A stretch of 7,595 nt of DNA from Bacteroidota bacterium (lineage in GTDB: Bacteria > Bacteroidota > Bacteroidia > Chitinophagales > LD1): assembly GCA_023428205.1 (NCBI GenBank), contig JAEYZB010000286.1, positions 1-7,595 of the forward strand. Direction: 5' to 3'. Positions 1 to 5,784 of the stretch are shown piece after piece. The position numbers were made by a program, and so were the translations under genes. Numbering within the stretch: position 1 is the first letter of the stretch; every line of letters begins with the position of its first letter. The notes under the pieces are model-generated. The model was not told where the DNA came from, ran no database searches, and was given only the letters and a program-made list of their open reading frames with translations.

Positions 1-830
1 GTATTGACCTGAGCGAAGGAATGCTGGTTTGGTATCGGCTACTACTCACGATTATTACACTTACCGCTTATGCATTTTGGACAAAACGGTTCTATGTACC
101 GAAACGAAAAGCCTTGTTACAAATGGGCGGTGTAGGAATTTTGCTTACCGTACACTGGCTCTTTTTTTATGGAGCTATCAAATATTCCAATATTTCCATT
201 ACGCTGAGTATGCTTGCCTCATCTGCCTTACTGACATCACTCATTGAATGGATTTTCTTCAAAAAACCGCTAAAACGCTCCGACTTACTTTTAGGAGGAT
301 TGGCGATGGCCGGGATATGGATTATTTTCCTGAATGAGAAGTTATACTTCACAGGTATTGTGTTGGCAATGATTGCCGCACTATTGGGTGCATTTTTCAA
401 TATTTCCAATAAACCGATTGTAGAAAAACATGATTCTGTCATGGTTTCGTTAGTCGAAATTTTTGTCGGCTTTATGGCATTATCTCTCTTTCTGCCTTAT
501 TATATTTCGTATTTTGACGTTGCGAAGCTTGTACCGACTACTACAGATTGGGTGCTATTAAGCATCTTGGCGTTTGTTTGTACTCATCTCACGCTCATTT
601 TATCGCTCAACGCTCTGCGTCATTTAGATGCGTTTACGCTAAATCTGTCCATCAATTTAGAGCCTGTCTATGGCATCGCTTTAGCATTTTTGATTTTCCA
701 TGAACATGAGTTGCTCACGCCCCGTTTTTACGTTGGTGGTGCATTGATTTTTCTTTCAGTGTTGCTGCACGGCTATTATCAAGCGAGGGCAAGCGCCCAT
801 ACGAACAAACAGTTGGCAGATTCAAAATAG
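1..830 (+). CDS. EamA/DMT-family membrane transporter, 5' end outside the window
   Basis: This is an integral inner-membrane protein of the drug/metabolite transporter superfamily (two EamA repeats), which moves small metabolites; the substrate cannot be told from sequence. The frame is open from base 3 with no stop (IDLSEG then MLVWYRLLL), and this is the normal EamA TM1-loop-TM2 context. The Met at base 21 is therefore internal, and the true start lies upstream of the window. About 275 residues are visible; EamA proteins are usually 290-310, so roughly 20-30 are missing. Hydrophobic helices alternate with short basic loops. The first repeat ends near the segment GIWIIFLNEKLYF, and the second runs from GIVLAMIAALLGAFF to FLSVLLHGYY. 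The late segment with NLEPVYGIALAFLIFHE matches the typical EamA 'EPv.a.l.a...l.E' signature. The C-terminal tail is polar. The next gene starts 15 bp downstream on the same strand, so co-transcription is likely. Confidence 0.9.
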   Translation, partial: IDLSEGMLVWYRLLLTIITLTAYAFWTKRFYVPKRKALLQMGGVGILLTVHWLFFYGAIKYSNISITLSMLASSALLTSLIEWIFFKKPLKRSDLLLGGLAMAGIWIIFLNEKLYFTGIVLAMIAALLGAFFNISNKPIVEKHDSVMVSLVEIFVGFMALSLFLPYYISYFDVAKLVPTTTDWVLLSILAFVCTHLTLILSLNALRHLDAFTLNLSINLEPVYGIALAFLIFHEHELLTPRFYVGGALIFLSVLLHGYYQARASAHTNKQLADSK

Positions 831-845
831 TTTGTAGATTGCGGT

Positions 846-1907
846 ATGAACTACGGTGTAGAAATATGTTTACGGGAGTTGCTTTTTGAGCAAGAATGTG
901 TGATTATTCCCAATTTTGGTGGCTTTTTGAGTCAATACAAATCAGCCGAAATTGATCACTTACAGCACTTGATATATCCACCCACAAAAACAATTTCATT
1001 CAACCGTCAGTTGAAAAACGATGACGGACTTTTGGCAAATACCTACAGTTTACTGAATAACGTTTCGTTTGCGGAAGCTGCTGTGATAGTGAAAAATTGG
1101 GCTACTAACTTTGAGGAAAACCTGAAAAAAAACGAATCTGCCGTTTTACCTAAAATCGGAACGTTCAAATGGGATAAAAAAACGAGCACGATTGCATTTG
1201 AGTTTGATGAAACACAAAATTATTTGGCAGAGAGTTATGGTTTACTTCCTGTAAATGCTGTGCCGATCCAACGCAACGCTCCGGTTCTCAGCCCCATCGC
1301 TCCTATTGTGGAAATGGTGCAAAAAAATGAGGAGGATGCCGGTTTAACAGCTCCTTTTCTAAATAACAAAAAGAAAAAACGCGATTACAGTTCGGTAGTT
1401 TCATTTGTGGCAGGTGTGGCGTTTGCGTTAGCTTTAACCTTGCCGATTTTCAACATTCATGCCCCGAACTTAAATTTGAACGAGGCGAATGTATTTTCTG
1501 TTTTCAGCAAATGGTTCGAACCTAAAACCATCAACGCAGAGCCGATTGCTTTTGATAACAACGCTATTCCTCCGGTTTCCACCGATATAAAGGTTGGGAA
1601 ACCGAATTTCGTTTCAGAAGTGAAAGCTGAAAAAAAAGCGATAGTAGTAGCAAACGAAGTCGTACCGACAGCCGCAACCATAGAAAACAGCAAATATCAA
1701 ATTGTATTGGGTTCTTTTACCAAAGCCGATAATGCAGAAAACTACGTGGCAAAAATCAAAAATGAAAACGTCTCTTTAAATGTTGTTTTCTACAAAAAAG
1801 GAACCCGCAATTATGTAGCCATTCCTGCGGGAAACAATGAAGCGGAAGCCCGAAAAGTTTTGGAAAAAACCAAAGCCGATTACGACTGCTGGCTGAAAAG
1901 CAATTAA
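846..1907 (+). CDS. HU-CCDC81 and SPOR domain membrane protein
   Basis: A 353-residue bitopic membrane protein. Residues 1 to about 62 (VIIPNFGGFLSQY, then FNRQLKNDDGLL) and about 63-140 (AVLPKIGTFKWD) match the paired prokaryotic HU-CCDC81 domains, relatives of the HU/IHF DNA-binding fold. A basic stretch KKKKRD (175-180) precedes one membrane helix (about 183-203), which puts the HU part in the cytoplasm. A low-complexity periplasmic linker (about 205-280) leads to a C-terminal SPOR domain (about 282-350, starting KYQIVLGSF). SPOR domains are known to bind glycan strands lacking stem peptides at division septa. Inference: the protein may connect nucleoid or cytoplasmic partners to septal peptidoglycan. 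This architecture is widespread and conserved in Bacteroidota, but I know of no established function. It is full length, with a start 15 bp after the transporter stop, and it converges on the hydroxylase gene 49 bp away. Confidence 0.9.
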   Translation: MNYGVEICLRELLFEQECVIIPNFGGFLSQYKSAEIDHLQHLIYPPTKTISFNRQLKNDDGLLANTYSLLNNVSFAEAAVIVKNWATNFEENLKKNESAVLPKIGTFKWDKKTSTIAFEFDETQNYLAESYGLLPVNAVPIQRNAPVLSPIAPIVEMVQKNEEDAGLTAPFLNNKKKKRDYSSVVSFVAGVAFALALTLPIFNIHAPNLNLNEANVFSVFSKWFEPKTINAEPIAFDNNAIPPVSTDIKVGKPNFVSEVKAEKKAIVVANEVVPTAATIENSKYQIVLGSFTKADNAENYVAKIKNENVSLNVVFYKKGTRNYVAIPAGNNEAEARKVLEKTKADYDCWLKSN

Positions 1908-1956
1908 CCTTTTGTTTTAAAAAACGCGTAACAACGAATAACGCTAAGAAGCCTTT

Positions 1957-2817
1957 TTAAATCGAATTGCTTCCCATTGCGATTTCAGGCGTTGGCTCAT
2001 CGTGCTTCTCTCCTTTCGCTTGCGAAAAAACCGCATCTCTTCTTGCAGTTACTTCTTCAAAAGTTTCAAAATATTTCGGGTGATTTGTTTTCATCAATCG
2101 ATCCCATATATTGAAATACAAACCGTAATTGCAACGCACATATTTGTGATGCATATTGTGATTTGTAGATGAATTGAGCCATTTTATCACCGTATTTTTT
2201 GCATTGCGCGGAAATATTTCGTAGCCCGAATGTCCCATTACATTAAAAACAATTTGCCAAAACGCTAAAATGATGAGAGACGAAATATGCAATGGAATGG
2301 TGAATACCAAAATAGGTATAAACGCGAGTTCTAACACCGCTTCCAATGGATGAAAAGAAAATGCAGCCCAAGGCGTAGGGTTTTTAGAAAGATGATGCAC
2401 TTTATGAACTCGTTCGTAAAAAAACGGATGATGCATTAAGCGATGAATCCAATAAAAATAAGTGTCGTGAAAAAAGATGATGAAAATAGTCGTAGCAATG
2501 AAATACCCAATGCTGTGTTCTGAAAAATCTCTATACGTTTTGACTTCCAAAATCCCCTGCGCTGACAAATAGCGAATCAACACACTTATCGAAGCAAACA
2601 CGGCAAACGTAAGAAGCGAATATTTTATTTCGGTAATAATCTGTTTCCGTTCAGGATATTTTTGTTGAATTTTTGCCACAAACCATTCACGTCTTTTGAT
2701 GATATAATAAAACAGATAAACCCCTCCCGCAAAAAGCAGATAACGAATCATCAGAAAGCTGTATGAAAACAACCATCGCAACCAAAGACTCAAATCATCG
2801 GGAAGTATTTGCAACAT
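1957..2817 (-). CDS. Fatty-acid hydroxylase / sterol desaturase family protein
   Basis: A 286-residue membrane di-iron oxygenase of the fatty-acid hydroxylase superfamily (FA_hydroxylase type), which hydroxylates or desaturates a lipid substrate; the substrate is not evident. The histidine clusters that bind iron are all present: H117 with HRLMHH (125-130), HKVHH (138-142), H156 in FHP, H196, and HNMHH (220-224). Membrane segments lie at about 15-40, 66-85, 103-117 and 160-195, and the catalytic histidines face the cytoplasm in known relatives. The charged C-terminal tail (about 255-286) is not part of the catalytic core. The start at 2817 is the Met that opens the first hydrophobic region. 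The gene lies 51 bp downstream of the DarA-like gene on the same strand, so the two may be co-transcribed. A promoter-like element at 2849-2856 suggests it can also be expressed alone. A role in tailoring a pigment or membrane lipid is only an inference. Confidence 0.88.
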   Translation of the reverse strand: MLQILPDDLSLWLRWLFSYSFLMIRYLLFAGGVYLFYYIIKRREWFVAKIQQKYPERKQIITEIKYSLLTFAVFASISVLIRYLSAQGILEVKTYRDFSEHSIGYFIATTIFIIFFHDTYFYWIHRLMHHPFFYERVHKVHHLSKNPTPWAAFSFHPLEAVLELAFIPILVFTIPLHISSLIILAFWQIVFNVMGHSGYEIFPRNAKNTVIKWLNSSTNHNMHHKYVRCNYGLYFNIWDRLMKTNHPKYFETFEEVTARRDAVFSQAKGEKHDEPTPEIAMGSNSI

Positions 2818-2848
2818 AGTTTATTTTGTAGTAGCGATATTTAAATTT

Positions 2849-2856
2849 CAAACGTA
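2849..2856 (-). promoter_or_regulatory. Bacteroidota -7 promoter element before the hydroxylase gene
   Basis: Read on the - strand, the bases are TACGTTTG, a perfect match to the Bacteroidota -7 consensus TAnnTTTG, ending 31 nt before the ATG at 2817. That spacing leaves a short leader of about 25 nt. I see no clean TTG -33 box at the expected distance. The same octamer precedes rpoD in this window (7038-7045). Confidence 0.5.
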
Positions 2857-2868
2857 ATGATTATTCAT

Positions 2869-3786
2869 TCAGCGCAGCGAATTTTGATAAAAGTAATTTA
2901 CTTCTTTTTGCAATTCGTCTTTTTTCACACGCAGTAAAATCGCGGTCACGAGCGATAAAATGGGAGACAACACGAACACCGCAGTCGGCAGTAAAAACAT
3001 ATAAATATACACTCGAACTTTGCGCCCCAACGAATCGGAAGAACCGCCTCGAGCAATGAAATTCGCCCAAATAGGAAACGCACGGTTGCCGCGTTTTTCC
3101 AACAACACTAACTCCGGCTTTATGACTACCGCTTCCGCACCATTGAGTCGCTGCTGCAAGCCATCGAGCTCGTTTTTTTCCACCATTTCTTTTATCAGCT
3201 TCCCAAAACTCGGCAGTTTATCCAAATCGGCTTGCTGAATGCCTGCTTGCGGAAAAAACCAGAAAGCCTCTTTTTTACCGGCAAGCAGCCAGCGTAAAAT
3301 CGTCACCAAACTCGTCAAATTGCCCGAATTATCGACCATAGCAATGTTTCCGACCAAATTCGCTTTCGCTTCTCGCAAATAGCGTTTCACTTTTTCCTGC
3401 GCATCGAGCCACATATTTCGGCAACCTAAAACAGTTACCACATTTTTATTCGCCAAAATCTGTTTGCCTTCCTCCGAACGCAAAAACGAAGCCATGACAG
3501 GCGATGGGGATAAAAACCAAGGTTGATAGGCCAAAATCACCAAATCATACGGTTGTTTTGCGACTTCCGAAACAGGCTGCAACGAAATCATTTTTTGATG
3601 ATAGGTTTCGGGAAAGGCATTGAAAAACGAAAATGCCGACCATGGAAATGGAAATGGTGTTACCGGTTTCAGCTCTTCAAAATGAACGCTGTAATTGCTG
3701 TCCTGCTGAAAAGACTGTGTCAGCAAATCAGAAACCGTGCGAAGTTGCCCACTCTGCGAAAAGTATAACACCAATATTTTTTTCAT
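2869..3786 (-). CDS. darA: DarA-like flavodoxin-fold enzyme (dialkylresorcinol pathway)
   Basis: A 305-residue protein resembling DarA, often labelled 'dialkylresorcinol condensing enzyme' in Bacteroidota. In characterised dialkylresorcinol/flexirubin pathways DarB (a ketosynthase) builds a cyclohexanedione and DarA aromatises it to the resorcinol. The N-terminus has a flavodoxin-like strand and phosphate loop, KILVLYFSQSGQ (3-14), suited to FMN. Further family blocks are FPFPWSAFSFFNAFPET (45-61), the stretch YDLVILAYQPWFLSPS (80-95), and GCRNMW (121-126). A basic, hydrophobic C-terminal segment (about 256-287) probably anchors it to the membrane, followed by a short charged tail. The length is normal and the frame intact. 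I see no darB, acyl carrier protein or other flexirubin gene in the window, so the assignment rests on sequence resemblance alone. The start at 3786 is chosen because the flavodoxin strand begins at residue 3. Confidence 0.75.
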   Translation of the reverse strand: MKKILVLYFSQSGQLRTVSDLLTQSFQQDSNYSVHFEELKPVTPFPFPWSAFSFFNAFPETYHQKMISLQPVSEVAKQPYDLVILAYQPWFLSPSPVMASFLRSEEGKQILANKNVVTVLGCRNMWLDAQEKVKRYLREAKANLVGNIAMVDNSGNLTSLVTILRWLLAGKKEAFWFFPQAGIQQADLDKLPSFGKLIKEMVEKNELDGLQQRLNGAEAVVIKPELVLLEKRGNRAFPIWANFIARGGSSDSLGRKVRVYIYMFLLPTAVFVLSPILSLVTAILLRVKKDELQKEVNYFYQNSLR

Positions 3787-3809
3787 CTAACCAATTTTTA
3801 AAACGGGAA

Positions 3810-3817
3810 CGAAAGTA
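3810..3817 (-). promoter_or_regulatory. Possible -7 element for the DarA-like gene
   Basis: On the - strand this reads TACTTTCG, which matches TAnnTTTG at all but one position, and lies 23 nt before the ATG at 3786. There is no convincing -33 box. The placement resembles that of the perfect octamers before the hydroxylase and rpoD genes, which is the main reason to list it. Confidence 0.28.
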
Positions 3818-3837
3818 TAAAAAGTAATAAGTCGTAA

Positions 3838-3902
3838 GGCATCAGTGGTCGGTAAAATTTCGCTTTCCTTTTCTATTTCCCGTTTATCCTGCTCGTTTTT
3901 TC
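3838..3902 (+). repeat. 65-bp dispersed repeat, copy A
   Basis: This begins GGCATCAGTGGTCGGTAAA and ends CCTGCTCGTTTTTTC. It matches copy B (6900-6964) at 61 of 65 positions with no gap, in the same orientation. The copies diverge immediately outside these limits, so the unit boundaries are sharp. Copy A lies upstream of the DarA-like gene, in the gene-free block 3787-4356. It does not look coding. Its T-run end could act as a uridine tract, but no stem precedes it here. Confidence 0.85.
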
Positions 3903-3908
3903 CAACTG

Positions 3909-4068
3909 TTTTAGGTTATAAGATACACCCCTCCGTCACTTCGTGCCACCTCCCCTTGGGCAGGGGAGGAATTGGGGTAGTGCTTTTATCTGTCTTATTG
4001 CGATTAGTGCTTGAAGGGCGAATTGTTGCTCCCCTGTTAGGGGAGCTGTCCGAAGGACTGAGGGGTGT
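3909..4068 (+). repeat. Inverted pair of GC-rich palindromic modules (foldback)
   Basis: Two related modules face each other. The left one (3909-3969) carries ACACCCCTC (3925-3933), a mini-hairpin CAC-TTC-GTG (3937-3945) and the stem CCTCCCC / GGGGAGG (3949-3955 / 3963-3969). The right one (4029-4068) carries the stem CTCCCC / GGGGAG (4029-4034 / 4040-4045), a mini-hairpin GTCC-GAA-GGAC (4048-4058), and GAGGGGTGT (4060-4068), the exact reverse complement of the left terminus. Each module folds alone, and together they can form one foldback of about 145 bp. Such intergenic palindromes are common in Bacteroidota genomes and recall REP-like elements mobilised in trans. No transposase is present nearby. 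Confidence 0.75.
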
Positions 4069-4081
4069 TTTTTTGTTTGGA

Positions 4082-4135
4082 TTTTAGATTATAAAACCCC
4101 TCCATCACTTCGTGTCACCTCCCTAAAGAAGGAGG
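4082..4135 (+). repeat. Third, shorter copy of the GC-rich module, direct orientation
   Basis: This repeats the left module of 3909-3969 in the same direction. TTTTAGATTATA (4082-4093) corresponds to TTTTAGGTTATA (3909-3920), followed by a near-identical CCCCTCC-TCACTTCGTG-CACCTCCC series. Small deletions remove several bases after TTATA and shorten the terminal stem to CCTCC / GGAGG (4118-4122 / 4131-4135). It looks like a decayed copy. Confidence 0.7.
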
Positions 4136-4356
4136 TTATCGGTAATGATAAAGCCCCCCTGTTCCACCTCTAAGTTCGGGCTGAAAAAAGCGGATAATTT
4201 CCGGCAAAGCCACGTCATTGTATTCCGATTTTTCTAAACAGCTTAAAAATCACTGCGTTTCATTGTTTTAAGTTTCACAAAACAAAGAAATTAACCTTTT
4301 TCACATACTATAAAAGGTATGTTAGTTTACATTCGCAACATAGAAACCAAAAATCA
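4136..4356. other. Intergenic stretch before the small secreted-protein genes
   Basis: I find no plausible gene here. An AGCCC / GGGCT pair (4152-4156 / 4178-4182) could form a weak stem, and CGGA / TCCG around 4191-4202 another. The rest is AT-rich leader. The block 3787-4356 as a whole contains the candidate DarA promoter, the 65-bp repeat copy A, and the three GC-rich modules; nothing else is recognised. Confidence 0.6.
4303..4335 (+). promoter_or_regulatory. Weak promoter candidate with an inverted repeat, before the 4357 gene
   Basis: TACATTCG (4328-4335) matches TAnnTTTG except at one position and ends 21 nt before the ATG at 4357. Just upstream, ACATAC (4303-4308) and GTATGT (4317-4322) form a 6-bp inverted repeat with an 8-nt spacer. 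It overlaps the expected spacer/-33 region, a place where a regulator could bind. No TTG -33 box is visible, so this is a tentative call. Confidence 0.25.
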
Positions 4357-4626
4357 ATGAAATTGTTTAACTTTTTTAGAAGGGCTAACAGAGTCTATTC
4401 GCGGCTCGGACTGTTTGTGCTTATCATTCTTTTAAAGATAACGTTATCTTCTGATTGTTGTGGTAGTTCCCCGTCCACAGTAAATGCTTGGATACTTGTG
4501 CCAGACGTTGATGCGTACTCCACTATGGTTGTATCTCCTCACTGTAATCCAAGTAGCGGATACAATTCCATTAAACCAATTCCCGGACTAATCAATTCTG
4601 GGACATTCAGTATCAGAGTTGAATGA
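4357..4626 (+). CDS. Small exported protein of unknown function
   Basis: An 89-residue product I do not recognise. It opens with a basic stretch (FRRANRVYSR), then one hydrophobic segment (about 17-30, LGLFVLIILLKITL), which suggests a signal peptide or membrane anchor. After it comes a Ser/Thr/Pro-rich exported portion with SSDCCGSS (31-38) and a third cysteine in SPHCNPSS. The sequence before the Cys pair does not fit a lipobox because Asp precedes the cysteine. Its stop overlaps the start of the next ORF by four bases (ATGA). The downstream product has no signal sequence and a similar cysteine-rich, beta-type composition, so the two may be halves of one gene disrupted by a frameshift, or a translationally coupled pair. 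The start at 4357 is the only Met that includes the hydrophobic segment. Confidence 0.6.
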   Translation: MKLFNFFRRANRVYSRLGLFVLIILLKITLSSDCCGSSPSTVNAWILVPDVDAYSTMVVSPHCNPSSGYNSIKPIPGLINSGTFSIRVE

Positions 4627-4946
4627 ATACTGTTTGCGGATACAAATACCAATATACTCTTTTCTCTCAGGGTGGTACAATTGCTTTTAAGGAAAACGGA
4701 ACTTGTACAAGTGTGCCAAGTATCAATGACGATATGATTCTTTTACCTACACCCAATAACGAAAAATTCGACTTACGAATAGATATTTTTGCGTGTGGAG
4801 GATGTGAGGTGTCCTACAACGCTACGGGGTGGTACGCTACTCAAACGATAACACAAAGTATTTCAAATGGAGCAACAATAGGAGCTATGCCAATACTACA
4901 ATCGTACTACCATAGTAATCTTTCTTGCCCCTTATTTACTTGTTAA
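4623..4946 (+). CDS. Small cysteine-rich protein, coupled to or split from the preceding ORF
   Basis: A 107-residue product of unknown function. It has six cysteines, including CGGC (58-61) and a terminal CPLFTC, and a run of short polar/aromatic strands, which gives it the look of an extracellular beta-domain. It has no signal peptide of its own, odd for a protein with this composition. The ATG shares four bases with the previous stop, and in its own frame a TGA stop lies immediately before the ATG (4620-4622). The two reading frames therefore overlap only at 4623-4626. A -1 shift there would yield one protein of about 196 residues with an N-terminal export signal. No obvious ribosome-binding site precedes this start. 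The lipoprotein gene begins 18 bp after the stop. Confidence 0.55.
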   Translation: MNTVCGYKYQYTLFSQGGTIAFKENGTCTSVPSINDDMILLPTPNNEKFDLRIDIFACGGCEVSYNATGWYATQTITQSISNGATIGAMPILQSYYHSNLSCPLFTC

Positions 4947-4964
4947 TAATATAATTATTGAATT

Positions 4965-5753
4965 ATGAAAAATCATATTTTAGTATTCATTCTTTCTTTC
5001 CTTATTGTCGGTTGCAAAAAGGAAATACCTATTATCAATCAAAACTCCTATTCATTGGTTAAGAAAGTAGGAGGATATAAAATAGACGACAAATACAAGC
5101 AATTTAACAACGGCAGTGATGCCGTATTTGATATTTCACTTTCCCATATTCCAAATGTGAATAGAGAAGAGTTTTCATCTGTTTTCCAAGGGAGTATTAC
5201 TCATCGGCAGTTAATGTGTGGTGGCACACTTAAGCTAAACACTCTCTCTCTGAAATGTAATGATAAGTCATATATGCAAAAAGTGGACGATGTTGAAGTT
5301 GTTAAAAGCTTTTTTGGGAAGGAGATGCTTTACAGTCTTTCTGGAGAAAATGGGGTTAATTCATTTGAATATCGTTTGTCTGTACCTAAATACATAGAAA
5401 TGACTTCCCCAAAAAAAGGCAAAGGATTTGAAGAAACTTTTATTAAAAAAGGAGATGTTGTTTCTTGGAATGCAGACAATAATAATTCCAATGGCGTGCT
5501 AATAATGGTATCTTGGAATGGTAGTACGAAATCCAGCCTTACAGGAGGAAAGAGTGTCTTAAATTACAACATTGTGCCCGATGACGGTAATGAAACTTTA
5601 AGCGAAGCATATTTTGAAAATATTCCTGTAGATGCGTTGTTAACCGTTACGATTATGAGAGGAAACTTTGAGTATTTCAAAAATACAGATGGAATAACAT
5701 ACCAATTGATAGCCCGAAGTGAAAGCACTATTAGCTGTGTCGTAGGAAAATAA
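4965..5753 (+). CDS. Lipoprotein of unknown function
   Basis: A 262-residue protein with a clear lipoprotein signal. The hydrophobic segment ILVFILSFLIVG is followed by Cys17, giving a lipobox I-V-G-C with the residues KKE directly after it. A lysine followed by an acidic residue near the lipidated cysteine recalls the surface-export signals known in some Bacteroidota; whether it works here is inference. The mature part is rich in beta-strand-type sequence with three further cysteines (85, 98, 258). A segment around 145-190 (MTSPKKGKG, then FIKKGDVVSWNAD) and one around 200-235 look like immunoglobulin-like strands. I recognise no named family. The gene lies 18 bp after the small-protein ORF and 31 bp before the Lgt-like gene, so a shared transcript is likely and a functional link with the Lgt-like protein is plausible. 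Confidence 0.8.
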   Translation: MKNHILVFILSFLIVGCKKEIPIINQNSYSLVKKVGGYKIDDKYKQFNNGSDAVFDISLSHIPNVNREEFSSVFQGSITHRQLMCGGTLKLNTLSLKCNDKSYMQKVDDVEVVKSFFGKEMLYSLSGENGVNSFEYRLSVPKYIEMTSPKKGKGFEETFIKKGDVVSWNADNNNSNGVLIMVSWNGSTKSSLTGGKSVLNYNIVPDDGNETLSEAYFENIPVDALLTVTIMRGNFEYFKNTDGITYQLIARSESTISCVVGK

Positions 5754-5755
5754 TC

Positions 5756-5773
5756 TTAGAGAATACACTCTAA
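5756..5773 (+). promoter_or_regulatory. Short hairpin between the lipoprotein and Lgt-like genes
   Basis: TTAGAG (5756-5761) and CTCTAA (5768-5773) form a perfect 6-bp stem with a 6-nt loop, two bases after the lipoprotein stop. No U-tract follows, so it is more likely an mRNA-processing or stability element than a full terminator. Confidence 0.35.
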
Positions 5774-5784
5774 ACAAAAGAATT

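Noticed and set aside
1908..1956. Terminator between the convergent SPOR and hydroxylase genes
   Set aside because: Only weak pairings such as GTTTT/AAAAC with a 2-nt loop, or a GAAGC/GCTTC pair with a long loop, are visible; neither is convincing.
2861..3070. A 69-codon - strand frame overlapping the end of the DarA-like gene
   Set aside because: It lies almost wholly inside the DarA-like gene in another frame and has no independent support.
3845..4087. An 80-codon + strand reading frame across repeat copy A and the inverted modules
   Set aside because: It is made of repeat sequence, has no domain or initiation signal, and its Pro/Gly/Leu-rich product is a by-product of the GC-rich palindromes.
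4357..4626. Lipoprotein signal in the small exported protein
   Set aside because: The cysteine pair after the hydrophobic segment is preceded by Ser-Ser-Asp, which does not fit a lipobox; a standard signal peptide or anchor is more likely.
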